Positions 41,919-51,277 of a stretch of DNA of 64,000 nt are shown here, one piece after another. The stretch is from contig NZ_PXYA01000001.1 in NCBI RefSeq assembly GCF_003841405.1, positions 496,001 through 560,000 on the forward strand. The letters are read 5' to 3'. The translations under genes were made by a program, and so were the position numbers. Below the pieces are notes generated by a model. That model searched no databases. It saw only the letters and a program-made list of their open reading frames with translations, and had not been told where the DNA came from. The stretch comes from Tetragenococcus halophilus subsp. halophilus DSM 20339. Lineage in GTDB: Bacteria > Bacillota > Bacilli > Lactobacillales > Enterococcaceae. Numbering within the stretch: position 1 is the first letter of the stretch; the number at the start of each line of letters is the position of its first letter.

Positions 41919-42446
41919 TCAAGCCTTCTTTTTTACTGTCTTTTTATATAACTTTTGAAAAATCGGCGTCAATAATAAATAAAAACCACCATTTCCTATT
42001 GCATGTAATAAATCAAAGGAAAGCCCTGAAATATAGTAAGGCCAAAATTGCGGCATACCGTAAACCTCTACGTCGATACAAGCAATAATAAAGCCGTATA
42101 AAAATCCGGCAAAAATACTAAAAAGCGTCTGTAATGCTCTACTTTCTCGAAATATCGATACACTGCAGAAAAGTCCCATCAAACAAATAATGATCGTAAA
42201 AGAAAAAATCTGGGAAATTGTCCAGATACCCATGCCTAAATAGATATTTGTTATAAGCACAGATAAAGTACTGATTAAAAGTCCACGGAAAATACCTAAT
42301 TGTAAGGTAATAATTAAAAATATAGCGGTCATCGGTTGTATATTGGGTATAAATTGAAATAAAAGTCGTCCCACTGTACAAGTCGCTACTGTCATGGCTA
42401 AGTAAGCTAATTCATAGGTAGAAAAAAACGAACGATCCTGCGTCAT
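41919..42446 (-). CDS. ECF-transporter S component-like membrane protein
   Basis: The 175-residue hydrophobic protein has five or six membrane helices and the shape of an energy-coupling-factor substrate-binding subunit: an N-terminal YLAMTVATCTVGRLLFQFIPNIQPMTAIFLI region with the P/N-rich loop (QFIPNIQPMT) and a later ISGLSFDLLHAIGNGGFYLLLTP segment in part. Such S components bind a vitamin or nucleobase-like molecule and use a shared EcfAAT module encoded elsewhere. It is the last gene of an operon with a deoxyribosyltransferase. The ligand is unknown; cobalamin, queuine-type bases or nucleosides are all thinkable. Confidence 0.72.
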   Translation of the reverse strand: MTQDRSFFSTYELAYLAMTVATCTVGRLLFQFIPNIQPMTAIFLIITLQLGIFRGLLISTLSVLITNIYLGMGIWTISQIFSFTIIICLMGLFCSVSIFRESRALQTLFSIFAGFLYGFIIACIDVEVYGMPQFWPYYISGLSFDLLHAIGNGGFYLLLTPIFQKLYKKTVKKKA

Positions 42447-42458
42447 ATTACGACTCCT

Positions 42459-43121
42459 TTAACTATTTAAAAATTGAACCCTAAACTTTTCAAAATAGGC
42501 GCTATTATATCGACTCTTATACCAAGCGAAAAAACTAAGAAGAAACGAACCAATAACATTGATCAATAAATCTCCCATGGTATCTTGCAATACTCGTCGC
42601 CCTACAAAAACCGTGTTACCACTTTTATAACGTTGTAGATTCATATCTAAAAGCATATCCCAGCTCCATTCCCAAAATTCCCAAAAAACGCCACATATTC
42701 CTGCAAACGAAAAACCGAAAATCAGAAATAGCCAAGGCGATATTGCTGTTATATTTTGTCCTTTTAAAAATTCACTTAAAATGCCATAACCAATAGCAGT
42801 TAAAATCATCGGACTTACCAAGTGTAACAACTTATCCCACAAAGGAATAAACGTCATAAAATGTAAGCAAGTCCCTAGGAAAATAGCTAAGAAAATAAAA
42901 ATCCAGAAAAAATAGACAACAAAGTTGGCAAATTTTAAACGAAAAAAATGATTTAAAATCTCTGGCGCATAGATTAAGAGGATCCCGGCAGAACATTCAA
43001 CAATTTTAGTAAAGGTCGTATCAATAGTAGCAAACCCTACAAAATATTCCCAGATAATAACCAGTAAAGTCAAAAAACCAAATAAAACTAACGTACGTTG
43101 CCTCTTTACATAGCTACTCAT
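42459..43121 (-). CDS. Multi-pass membrane protein of the DUF2238/YjdF type
   Basis: This 220-residue protein has about six membrane helices and the conserved segment GVFWEFWEWSWDMLL followed by VLQDTMGDLLINVIGSF, as in the uncharacterised YjdF/DUF2238 family. Its ATG overlaps the stop codon of the deoxyribosyltransferase gene (ATGA), and the S-component gene follows 12 bases after it. The acidic and aromatic residues in the middle helices could form a site for an ion or ligand. No function is known to me. Confidence 0.72.
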   Translation of the reverse strand: MSSYVKRQRTLVLFGFLTLLVIIWEYFVGFATIDTTFTKIVECSAGILLIYAPEILNHFFRLKFANFVVYFFWIFIFLAIFLGTCLHFMTFIPLWDKLLHLVSPMILTAIGYGILSEFLKGQNITAISPWLFLIFGFSFAGICGVFWEFWEWSWDMLLDMNLQRYKSGNTVFVGRRVLQDTMGDLLINVIGSFLLSFFAWYKSRYNSAYFEKFRVQFLNS

Positions 43122-43609
43122 TTAGAAACGCCCTGCTGTAAAAATTGATAGATTTCAGTTAGAAGCTCTTCTTCTGTAGAAAAAATTTGACCGTTTAATT
43201 TAATTAAACCAGCCGTATATAAATTCAAATAATGAAACTGATTTTCGGCTACTGTTGAAATTGCCGCTAATTTTTCTTGGTTATCAGCGCCTTCTTGCCT
43301 AGAATCTGTATATAAGCCAAGGATCGGAACACCGTTAGCGTAAGCCACACCAATCTCAGAAGCTACCCCATTATCAATGGTATTTCCATCCAATAAAGCG
43401 ATCATCAGCTGACTTTCTTCTACTTGTTTAGTGTCAGCTAGTGCAATCATTTTACTATCCGCAAAAGCTGTTTTATCATTGATCGCAGCATTTTCTTGCG
43501 GAAGATAAATTGTAAGTTCAGTATATCTTTTTCGAATTTTATCTACTAAATAAGAATTATAAAATAAATCACTTTTAGCAAACATCGGTGCAGCAAAATA
43601 AACTTTCAT
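43118..43609 (-). CDS. Nucleoside 2-deoxyribosyltransferase
   Basis: The 163-residue enzyme belongs to the family that swaps bases between 2'-deoxyribonucleosides. The N-terminal KVYFAAPMF, the acidic LLDGNTIDNGVASEIGVAYANG segment in part with the likely nucleophile Glu85, and the late FHYLNLYTAGLI (Asn of the active site) fit well. It begins an operon with two membrane proteins, one an ECF-type S component, which suggests salvage of bases or deoxynucleosides from outside. The ATG follows TTGGAGGG. Confidence 0.88.
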   Translation of the reverse strand: MKVYFAAPMFAKSDLFYNSYLVDKIRKRYTELTIYLPQENAAINDKTAFADSKMIALADTKQVEESQLMIALLDGNTIDNGVASEIGVAYANGVPILGLYTDSRQEGADNQEKLAAISTVAENQFHYLNLYTAGLIKLNGQIFSTEEELLTEIYQFLQQGVSK

Positions 43610-43748
43610 GTAAGTCCCTCCAATAAAGTTGTCCTGACCAAATCGATCACAACTACTTTATCAAATCTACTCGTTAAATACTAGCAAAAAATCATGACTT
43701 CCCTTAAGCAAATCTTACAAAAAGCTTTTATTCTCCTATTTAGATTGG

Positions 43749-43754
43749 TATAAT
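43749..43754 (+). promoter_or_regulatory. Extended -10 for lepA
   Basis: TATAAT preceded by TGG lies about 35 bases upstream of the lepA start; a weak -35 (TTTTAT) is 17 bases further up. Confidence 0.6.
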
Positions 43755-43790
43755 TAATAAGCTGAAGGAAAAGAAATGAGGAATGATTCC

Positions 43791-45620
43791 ATGGATAACT
43801 TAGAAGAAATGAAACAAAGACAAAAGATGATTCGTAACTTTTCAATCATCGCTCATATAGATCACGGAAAATCCACTTTAGCTGATCGTATTTTAGAACA
43901 GACACATACCGTAAGCTCAAGAGAAATGCAAAACCAATTACTAGATTCGATGGACTTAGAAAGAGAACGCGGAATTACGATCAAATTAAACACCGTTGAA
44001 CTAAATTATACTGCTAAAGATGGTCAAACCTATATATTTCATTTAATCGACACTCCTGGACATGTAGACTTTTCTTATGAAGTTTCACGTAGTTTAGCGG
44101 CTTGTGAAGGCTCAATTTTAATTGTCGATGCTGCTCAAGGCATTGAAGCACAAACCTTAGCTAATGTATATCTAGCAGTGGATAATGACTTGGAGATTTT
44201 GCCAGTTATTAATAAAATTGACCTGCCAGCAGCAGATCCTGAACGTGTTCGCCAAGAAGTTGAAGATGTTATTGGCATTGATGCCAGTCAAGCAGTACTT
44301 GCTAGCGCCAAGTCAGGACTAGGGATTGAAGAAATTTTAGAACAAATCGTAGAAATTGTCCCTGCGCCTACAGGGGATATTCAAGCCCCTTTGAAAGCTT
44401 TGATCTTTGACTCAGTTTACGATGTCTATCGTGGCGTTGTTTTAAGTATACGTATCATTGACGGTATCGTCCGTCCAGGTGATACAATCCAATTGATGAA
44501 CAATGGAAAGACTTTTGAAGTTACTGAATTAGGTATTTTCTCACCTAAAGCTATTGCTCGAGATTATTTAATGGTTGGCGATGTTGGTTACTTAACAGCT
44601 TCTATCAAAACAGTGCAAGATACCCGGGTCGGAGATACAATCACTTTAGCTGACCGGCCAGCGGAAAAGGCGTTACCTGGCTATAAGCAAAAAAATCCGA
44701 TGGTCTTCTGCGGTATGTATCCGGTAGATACTTCGCGCTACAACGATCTACGTGAAGCTTTGGAAAAACTACAATTAAATGATGCGGCCCTACAATTTGA
44801 AACAGAAACTTCACAAGCTTTAGGCTTTGGTTTTCGTTGTGGCTTTTTAGGCATGCTTCATATGGATGTTGTCCAAGAACGTTTAGAACGTGAAGCGAAT
44901 TTAGAATTGATAACAACTGCGCCTTCTGTGGTTTATCATGTGACTAAAACAGATGACACAGAAATTGACATCGACAATCCTGCTGACTTTCCTGAAAGCT
45001 CTGCTATCGAAAAAGTTGAAGAACCTTTTGTCAAAGCAGAAATTATGGTTCCTAATGATTTTGTAGGACCGGTCATGGAGTTATGTCAACGAAAACGTGG
45101 CGATTTTGTCACGATGAATTATTGGGATGATTATCGGGTAAATGTTATTTATAATATTCCCCTTTCTGAAATTGTTTTTGACTTTTTTGATAAGCTAAAG
45201 TCTAATACCAAAGGTTACGCTTCTTTGGATTACGAAGAATCAGGTTATCGTACAAGCAATCTGGTAAAAATGGATATTCTACTAAACGGTGATAAAGTGG
45301 ATGCTTTAAGTTTTATCGTCCATCGTGAATTTGCTTATGAACGTGGCAAAGCCATCGTTGAAAAATTGAAAAGCTTGATTCCAAGGCAACAATATGAAGT
45401 TCCGGTACAAGCAACTGTTGGACAAAAAGTTGTTGCTCGCTCTGATATTAAAGCCCTACGCAAAAACGTATTAGCTAAATGTTATGGTGGTGATGTTTCT
45501 CGTAAGCGAAAATTACTAGAAAAACAAAAAGAAGGAAAAAAACGAATGAAACAAATCGGTTCCATCGACGTACCACAAGAAGCCTTTCTTGCTGTACTTG
45601 AAATGGACGATGATGATTAA
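43791..45620 (+). CDS. lepA: Elongation factor 4 (LepA)
   Basis: LepA is a ribosome-bound GTPase related to EF-G, thought to act on stalled or misplaced ribosomes or in initiation. The 609-residue protein has G1 ([10 protein letters not shown]), the G2 region (ERGITI), G3 (DTPGHVDF), G4 (NKIDLP), and the LepA-specific C-terminal domain ending in [14 protein letters not shown] start at 43791 ([11 protein letters not shown]), which follows GAGGAA and matches the usual family start; another ATG 15 bases upstream also has a purine-rich site. Confidence 0.96.
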   Translation: MDNLEEMKQRQKMIRNFSIIAHIDHGKSTLADRILEQTHTVSSREMQNQLLDSMDLERERGITIKLNTVELNYTAKDGQTYIFHLIDTPGHVDFSYEVSRSLAACEGSILIVDAAQGIEAQTLANVYLAVDNDLEILPVINKIDLPAADPERVRQEVEDVIGIDASQAVLASAKSGLGIEEILEQIVEIVPAPTGDIQAPLKALIFDSVYDVYRGVVLSIRIIDGIVRPGDTIQLMNNGKTFEVTELGIFSPKAIARDYLMVGDVGYLTASIKTVQDTRVGDTITLADRPAEKALPGYKQKNPMVFCGMYPVDTSRYNDLREALEKLQLNDAALQFETETSQALGFGFRCGFLGMLHMDVVQERLEREANLELITTAPSVVYHVTKTDDTEIDIDNPADFPESSAIEKVEEPFVKAEIMVPNDFVGPVMELCQRKRGDFVTMNYWDDYRVNVIYNIPLSEIVFDFFDKLKSNTKGYASLDYEESGYRTSNLVKMDILLNGDKVDALSFIVHREFAYERGKAIVEKLKSLIPRQQYEVPVQATVGQKVVARSDIKALRKNVLAKCYGGDVSRKRKLLEKQKEGKKRMKQIGSIDVPQEAFLAVLEMDDDD

Positions 45621-45662
45621 AAAAACGTGGGAAAGTTAATTTCAGCTTTTCCACGTTTTTTA
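45619..45662 (+). terminator. Terminator after lepA
   Basis: A stem of about 15 bp (AAAAACGTGGGAAAG with CTTTTCCACGTTTTT, one G-U pair) ends in six Ts directly after the lepA stop codon. Confidence 0.9.
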
Positions 45663-45733
45663 TCATTTATTCTGCCAGTGCTCTATTTTTTTATTAAAAA
45701 GTAAATTTTAATAAATTGTTCGCTTTATAAAAG

Positions 45734-45745
45734 GAACGTTTGTTC
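45734..45745. promoter_or_regulatory. LexA (DinR) box
   Basis: GAACGTTTGTTC is a clean GAAC-N4-GTTC, flanked by G, matching the Firmicutes LexA consensus CGAACRNRYGTTCG at all but one or two places. It sits in the spacer just before a perfect TATAAT (45747-45752), so LexA binding would block the promoter of the yolD-like gene 40 bases on. SOS induction of that gene is a strong inference. Confidence 0.8.
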
Positions 45746-45785
45746 GTATAATGAAGTTGATAATATCTTTAAGAAGGTGAAAAAA

Positions 45786-46142
45786 TTGAGCACATTACAT
45801 GATTATGTTGATCGTAAAAGATTAAAATGGATGGGATTTTATTTATCAGAACATACGGCGCAAATCGATCAAAGCGCTTTTGAAGAATATACTACAATAG
45901 AAGAAAAAAGTGATATGGCCGAGCAGGAGATCGCAGAAATAATGGAAGAAGCTTTGTTGAAAGATAAAATAGTCGCCGTACAAAGCAATGAACTCTGGGA
46001 TCATAACTATTTGCCTGATACTGTTGGAAAGATAAAAGGTTATAATGAAGATGGTATCTTCATTGAAGAGAATTTTATTGCTTATGATACGATAAAACAT
46101 ATAGAATTGAAGTCATATCATAAATGGTCTAACATTGATTAA
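45786..46142 (+). CDS. YolD-like protein, probable SOS gene
   Basis: The 118-residue protein matches the YolD-like family: an N-terminal DRKRLKWMGFYLSEHTAQI (in other members R-G-M-x-K-W-x-P-F followed by LPEH) and a C-terminal part with GKIKGYNEDGIFIEE and YDTIKHIEL. YolD proteins are usually encoded next to a Y-family DNA polymerase of the UvrX/DinB group, which is absent here. I start at the TTG at 45786, 7 bases after AAGAAGGTG; a GTG nine bases upstream overlaps that site. A LexA box covers the promoter. Confidence 0.82.
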   Translation: MSTLHDYVDRKRLKWMGFYLSEHTAQIDQSAFEEYTTIEEKSDMAEQEIAEIMEEALLKDKIVAVQSNELWDHNYLPDTVGKIKGYNEDGIFIEENFIAYDTIKHIELKSYHKWSNID

Positions 46143-46280
46143 GTGTCTAATAAGCTCTAAATAAAACATAAACTAACTTTTATTTTTATTTTGACTAGCT
46201 TGTTTCCTTTTTTTGTACTATCGTTTATTATATTAAGAGACATCAGAAATAAAAAGAAATTATTGAGCGAGGTGCATGTA

Positions 46281-47411
46281 GTGCAAAAAATGAGAGTTGA
46301 CTGGAATTATTGGCTTATACGGTTTTTATTTTTGATGGCATTAGTCGTTGGTTATAAATTGATTACAAATTACCAATTTATAATGAATAGCCTATCTAAT
46401 TTATTAGGTATTCTATCGCCTTTTATCATTGGTTTTATTTTTGCTTATCTTTTAAATGGTGCTGTAAGGCGTTTAGAACTACTTTTTGAAAAAACCAAAT
46501 TACCCTTTATAGAAAAACATAGCCGCGGTATAAGTGTTGTGACTTTATATTTATTTATTTTTTATGTGTTCTTTCTAGCATTAAATTATGTCATTCCTTT
46601 GATGATTAATAATGTGATCGACTTACTTGGATTATTACCGCAGTTTTATGATTATCTGATGGATCTTATCGCAAGATTAGAATCTGAAGGAGTCTTTGAA
46701 TCTTTGAATTTAGAAGAGTTTTTTCAAAGTTTTACCTCAGACTTTTCACCAGAAAACTTATTACAACAATGGACACAAGCCCTGACTTCTTTAGGAGCCA
46801 TCACAAGGAGTCTTTCTTCCTTTGTTTTTAATGGATTTTTAGCTTTGATTATTTCCATTTATGCACTATTGTTTAAAGACTCTATCTTGTCATTTTTCGA
46901 TAAGTTAGGAAGAAAAATACTATCTGAAAAAATTCATTTAAGTAGTAAACAATGGCTAGCAGCAACCCATACGATTTTTTATAAGTTTATCAGTTCGCAA
47001 TTTTTGGATGCTTGTATTATTGGGACTTTTGCAACGATTATACTTTACTTTTTAGACGTGCCTTTCGCATTAACCTTAGGAATTCTTCTTGGCGTATGTA
47101 ATATGATCCCTTATTTTGGTTCTATCTTTGCTTCGATTGTAACGACAGTCATCACTTTTTTCAGTGCAGACCTTCAACTAGCTATCACAGCATTGATTTC
47201 ATTACTTATTTTACAGCAACTGGATGGAAATGTTATCGGTCCGCGTATTATGAGTGGTGCCTTAAATCTTAACCCGATCATCATCATCATATCAATTACA
47301 GTAGGTGGTGCCTACTTCGGGGTTTTAGGAATGTTTCTAGCCGTTCCAATCGCGGCTATCTTAAAAATTATCACAATAAATTGGCTAGATGATACTGAAG
47401 AAACAAAATAA
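46281..47411 (+). CDS. AI-2E family transporter (PerM-type permease)
   Basis: This 376-residue membrane protein has about eight helices: an N-terminal pair around ILSPFIIGFIFAYLLNG, a charged extracellular loop, and the C-terminal family core with LLGVCNMIPYFGSIFA, ISLLILQQLDGNVIGPRIM and LGMFLAVPIAAILKI. Members have been linked to export of autoinducer-2 or to ion exchange, but most have no proven substrate. I place the start at a GTG at 46281, 6 bases after GAGGTG; a longer frame reaches 46191 without a site. Confidence 0.85.
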   Translation: MQKMRVDWNYWLIRFLFLMALVVGYKLITNYQFIMNSLSNLLGILSPFIIGFIFAYLLNGAVRRLELLFEKTKLPFIEKHSRGISVVTLYLFIFYVFFLALNYVIPLMINNVIDLLGLLPQFYDYLMDLIARLESEGVFESLNLEEFFQSFTSDFSPENLLQQWTQALTSLGAITRSLSSFVFNGFLALIISIYALLFKDSILSFFDKLGRKILSEKIHLSSKQWLAATHTIFYKFISSQFLDACIIGTFATIILYFLDVPFALTLGILLGVCNMIPYFGSIFASIVTTVITFFSADLQLAITALISLLILQQLDGNVIGPRIMSGALNLNPIIIIISITVGGAYFGVLGMFLAVPIAAILKIITINWLDDTEETK

Positions 47412-47420
47412 TATATTCCA

Positions 47421-47468
47421 TAAAAAAAGTATTCGGAAGTTGGATATTCAACTTCCGAATACTTTTTT
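47421..47468. terminator. Bidirectional terminator between the permease gene and clpB
   Basis: A 20-bp perfect stem (AAAAAAGTATTCGGAAGTTG with its complement, 6-base loop) with T-runs on both strands lies between two convergent genes and overlaps the end of clpB. It is the strongest hairpin in the window. Confidence 0.95.
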
Positions 47469-50085
47469 ATTCCTCTTCCATTGGTTCATTTTGAAATACT
47501 AAGTGGTTATCAAGCAATTCGATAGTCACTTTTGTTTTTGGCATGACACGTCCTGAAACAATTTCTTTAGCCAATGGTGTTTCTACTTCACGTGTAATAT
47601 AACGTCGCAAAGGTCTAGCGCCATATGCTGGCTCATAGGCATTTTGAGCGATCCAAGCTTTTGCTTCATCTGATATTTCAAGGAAAATCTCCTGTTGCAT
47701 TAATCTTTGTGATAATTCCTCAATGATTTTTTCAACGATGCCTTTCATGTCCTCTATATTTAACGGAGTGAAAACGATGGTATCGTCAATTCGGTTGAGA
47801 AATTCTGGTTTAAACGCTGCTTGTAACATATTCATCACTTGAGATCTTGTTTCTGCTGAAATCTCTCCTTGGTCCGAAACACCTTCCAATAATATTTGCG
47901 AACCGATATTACTTGTCATAATTAAAACAGTATTTTTAAAATTAACAACTCGACCTTTTGAATCTGTCAGACGACCATCATCTAATACTTGTAGTAAAAT
48001 ATTAAAGACATCTGGATGAGCTTTTTCAATTTCATCAAGCAAAATAATTGTGTAAGGATTGCGACGTACGGCTTCAGTCAATTGTCCGCCCTCTTCATAA
48101 CCTACATAACCAGGAGGTGCACCGACTAAACGAGAAACCGTATGTTTTTCCATATATTCACTCATATCAATCCGTACCATATGATCTTCAGAATCAAAAA
48201 GATTTTCTGCTAAAGCTTTAGCAAGTTCAGTTTTCCCTACACCTGTGGGTCCCAGGAATAAGAAAGAACCTAATGGTCGATCCGGATTTTGTAATCCAGC
48301 ACGCGAACGAATCACTGCATCGCTTACTGCATTAACAGCTTCATCTTGACCAATCACTCGCTTGTGCAAGGTTTCGTTCAAGTTAAGTAATTTTTCTCGT
48401 TCGCCTTCAACTAATTTCGTTACAGGTATGCCTGTCAAACGTCCTACAACCACTGCGATTTCATTAGCAGTCACCGACTCTTGTACCATTTTTAGAACAG
48501 TTTGATCATCTTTATCTTCTAATTCTTTAAGTTCCTTTTCTAACTGTGGTACAGTGCCATGTCTTAAAACAGCAGCTCTTTCCAAATCGTAGTTATTTTC
48601 GGCGTCTTCTAATTCATGTTTCGCTTTATCAATTTCTGCCCGTTTATTTGAAACAGCATTTACTTCTTCTTTTTCTGTTTCCCATTGTAGCTTCATTGAG
48701 TTGACTTCTTCACGTAATTCAGCCAGTTCTTCTTGTAAAGATGCTAAACGTTTCATTGAAGCATCGTCTATTTCTTTTTTCAAAGCCGCTTCTTCAATCT
48801 CTAATTGCATTAAACGTCTTGTTACTTGGTCCAATTCAGTTGGCATTGAATTCATTTCCACCCGAATATTGGCACAAGCTTCATCGACTAAATCAATGGC
48901 TTTGTCTGGTAAATAACGATCTGTAATATAGCGATCAGATAAGGTAGCCGCAGCAACTAAAGCATTGTCATGGATATTTACGCCGTGATGGATTTCAAAA
49001 CGTTCTTTTAAGCCACGTAAAATAGAAATCGTATCTTCTACCGATGGCTCTTGAACACTGACTCTTTGAAAGCGTCGTTCTAGCGCTTTATCCGTTTCAA
49101 TATTTTCCCGATATTCATCTAAGGTCGTTGCACCGATTGTATGCAATTCACCTCGAGCTAGCATGGGTTTTAATAAATTACCGGCATCCATACTACCTTC
49201 AGTCTTCCCAGCGCCTACGATATTATGAATTTCATCGATAAATAGAATAATACGACCGTCCGCTTTTTTAACTTCCTTCAAAACGGCTTTTAATCTTTCT
49301 TCAAATTCACCCCGATACTTAGCGCCCGCAATCAAAGCACCCATATCTAAAGAAAATACAGTCTTATCTTTCAAGTTTTCAGGTACATCTTTTTTAACAA
49401 TACGCTGTGCAAGACCTTCAACAATTGCCGTCTTACCTACCCCAGCTTCACCAATCAAAACAGGGTTGTTTTTAGTCTTGCGTGATAAGATTCGAATAAC
49501 ATCCCGAATCTCTTCATCACGGCCGATGATCGGACCCATCTCGCCATTTTTCACTTCTTGAACAAGATCTGTTCCATACTTTTCTAAGGCTTCATATTGT
49601 TCTTCTTGGTTTTGGGAAGTGACCCGATCCCCTTGTCGAATATTTTCAATGCTTTGTTTTATTTGTTTTTCATTAACACCTTGATTTTTTAAAAATTTTG
49701 TCAAACGATAATTTTTTAACTTCATCAATGCAAGTAAAACAATTTCGGTAGATAAAAACTCATCTTTAAAATCTTTCGCCAATTGATCTGCTTCATTTAA
49801 TAAATGGTATAAATTTTGACTAATATTTTGACTAATATTTTGACCATATTGTACATTACCGCCTTCAACACTTGGTAAACTATCGATCGTTTGATCAATT
49901 TCATGTTCAAAAGCGTTAAGATCAACACCTAAGTCTTTATAAAAATTTCTAGCAAATTGTTTTGGTTGTAAAAATATTTTCCATAAATGAGCAATATCTA
50001 TTTCTTGTTGTTTTCTTGTTACAGCAACCTGTTGTGCTTCAGCAATTGCACTTTGTAATGTGGTTGTCATTTTTTCAATATTCAT
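47467..50085 (-). CDS. clpB: ATP-dependent chaperone ClpB
   Basis: ClpB is a hexameric AAA+ disaggregase that works with DnaK to rescue aggregated proteins after heat or other stress. The 872-residue protein has the N-terminal Clp repeat domain, AAA-1 with GEAGVGKT and [13 protein letters not shown], the long coiled-coil middle domain (about 410-525) that distinguishes ClpB, AAA-2 with [14 protein letters not shown] and the C-terminal [12 protein letters not shown]. There is no ClpP-binding loop. A CtsR operator overlaps the promoter. The ATG follows GGGGGAAA. Confidence 0.96.
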   Translation of the reverse strand: MNIEKMTTTLQSAIAEAQQVAVTRKQQEIDIAHLWKIFLQPKQFARNFYKDLGVDLNAFEHEIDQTIDSLPSVEGGNVQYGQNISQNISQNLYHLLNEADQLAKDFKDEFLSTEIVLLALMKLKNYRLTKFLKNQGVNEKQIKQSIENIRQGDRVTSQNQEEQYEALEKYGTDLVQEVKNGEMGPIIGRDEEIRDVIRILSRKTKNNPVLIGEAGVGKTAIVEGLAQRIVKKDVPENLKDKTVFSLDMGALIAGAKYRGEFEERLKAVLKEVKKADGRIILFIDEIHNIVGAGKTEGSMDAGNLLKPMLARGELHTIGATTLDEYRENIETDKALERRFQRVSVQEPSVEDTISILRGLKERFEIHHGVNIHDNALVAAATLSDRYITDRYLPDKAIDLVDEACANIRVEMNSMPTELDQVTRRLMQLEIEEAALKKEIDDASMKRLASLQEELAELREEVNSMKLQWETEKEEVNAVSNKRAEIDKAKHELEDAENNYDLERAAVLRHGTVPQLEKELKELEDKDDQTVLKMVQESVTANEIAVVVGRLTGIPVTKLVEGEREKLLNLNETLHKRVIGQDEAVNAVSDAVIRSRAGLQNPDRPLGSFLFLGPTGVGKTELAKALAENLFDSEDHMVRIDMSEYMEKHTVSRLVGAPPGYVGYEEGGQLTEAVRRNPYTIILLDEIEKAHPDVFNILLQVLDDGRLTDSKGRVVNFKNTVLIMTSNIGSQILLEGVSDQGEISAETRSQVMNMLQAAFKPEFLNRIDDTIVFTPLNIEDMKGIVEKIIEELSQRLMQQEIFLEISDEAKAWIAQNAYEPAYGARPLRRYITREVETPLAKEIVSGRVMPKTKVTIELLDNHLVFQNEPMEEE

Positions 50086-50132
50086 TTGTTTTCCCCCAAT
50101 CAGTTAAGGTTGAGAATTTATCTCCATTAACT

Positions 50133-50161
50133 AGTATAGCTCATTGGTCAAAATTGGTCAA
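50133..50161 (-). promoter_or_regulatory. clpB promoter
   Basis: On the minus strand TTGACC (50156-50161), a 17-base spacer and TATACT (50133-50138) make a good sigma-A promoter. It lies about 50 bases upstream of the clpB start. Confidence 0.75.
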
Positions 50162-50162
50162 A
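50146..50162. promoter_or_regulatory. CtsR operator
   Basis: Two direct heptads GGTCAAA separated by three bases (GGTCAAA-ATT-GGTCAAA) match the CtsR heat-shock operator exactly. It covers the -35 of the clpB promoter, so CtsR would repress clpB until heat or stress inactivates it. No CIRCE element is present. Confidence 0.92.
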
Positions 50163-50171
50163 GATTAACAA

Positions 50172-51197
50172 CTAAATTTGAGAAGAATCTTCAATTTCAG
50201 TAGTAATAGCTGTTCTTCGTTCTTTCAGAAAGACTAAAAATCCTAACAAAAACGGTAAGACATAACTAGCAAAACGATATAAAAGTAAGGAAGATACAGC
50301 ATCTACTGTGCCACTTAGCGGACGAAACATCAATAAATAAACAAAATCAAATGATCCAATACCCGCTGGCGAGGGAATAACACCTGATACAACCAAAGTA
50401 AAACTAATAAGTGCAAATGTTAAAAAGAAATCAATATCGTTAAATTCTTCTTGTAAACAAACAAATGGAATAACATACCAGGCGCCTACTTTTAATAAAT
50501 TAAACAAATAAATTTTTAAAAGAGAAGTCCTATCATTTAATACAGATTGCATCGCGTGGTGTAGTGCATTGATTTGTAAATTGAACTGATCGATATAGAC
50601 ACGTAATTTTTGATTACGAATAAATCGATTGCAAAATAGCAATACCAGCACTTGTAAGTTCAAGCTCAAAGATAATACAATCAATGTCACAATAAGCAAA
50701 ACAGTTAAAACAATACCTGTTATGATCACCGCGATCATCTTTGGACGTTGGTTTAAAATCGCATTGAAATAAAAGGACAAATTTAGTACAGCATAAGTCA
50801 CAATAGCGGCCTTATAACTGATCATATGTAGAGCTGAAGCCCCTACGCCTTGACTAATTTTAATGCCTTTTTTCTTATAAAAACCGATTTCAGCCAGTAA
50901 AGTGCCTACGCCAAAAGTAACAACTCGATAAAATGCAGTGTAAAAAGATGTCATCATACCATCAAATACTGAAAAATTAGGGGCAAAACTACCTACAGTC
51001 TCTTTGATACCATAGCCTTCAAAAAACTGATGTAACAATCCTAAGAAAATAACACCCAACAAAATCACAAGATTCGTTTCTTTTAATTCCACAAAAATTT
51101 CGCGCATTGAATTTTGGATAAAATAAAACATAATACCCAAAATAAGCAGAAGTAAAATTAAATTTAACACGATTTTCCACTTTGGATTTTTTTTCAT
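50172..51197 (-). CDS. YbhN/UPF0104-type membrane protein (flippase-like domain of MprF)
   Basis: The 341-residue protein has about eight membrane helices and belongs to the lysylphosphatidylglycerol synthase transmembrane (flippase) family, without the aminoacyl-transferase domain of full MprF. Visible features are the conserved FEGYGIKE, FGVGTLLAEIGFYKKKGI in part, and SGVIPSPAGIGSFDFVYLLMF in part, where the PSPAGIGxxE/D motif is typical. It may translocate a lipid, but the substrate is unknown. The ATG at 51197 follows AAAGGAGAAG; a 9-codon longer frame has no site. Confidence 0.82.
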   Translation of the reverse strand: MKKNPKWKIVLNLILLLLILGIMFYFIQNSMREIFVELKETNLVILLGVIFLGLLHQFFEGYGIKETVGSFAPNFSVFDGMMTSFYTAFYRVVTFGVGTLLAEIGFYKKKGIKISQGVGASALHMISYKAAIVTYAVLNLSFYFNAILNQRPKMIAVIITGIVLTVLLIVTLIVLSLSLNLQVLVLLFCNRFIRNQKLRVYIDQFNLQINALHHAMQSVLNDRTSLLKIYLFNLLKVGAWYVIPFVCLQEEFNDIDFFLTFALISFTLVVSGVIPSPAGIGSFDFVYLLMFRPLSGTVDAVSSLLLYRFASYVLPFLLGFLVFLKERRTAITTEIEDSSQI

Positions 51198-51235
51198 CAA
51201 CTTCTCCTTTAACCAGAAAACCAATGAGATGGATA

Positions 51236-51273
51236 GAAAAAGAAGAGGAAGATATTATTTTACTTCCTCTTTT
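51236..51273 (-). terminator. Terminator after pepT
   Basis: A 9-bp stem (AAGAGGAAG with CTTCCTCTT, 11-base loop) ends in a CTTTTTC tract on the minus strand, just beyond the pepT stop codon. Confidence 0.75.
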
Positions 51274-51277
51274 ATAA

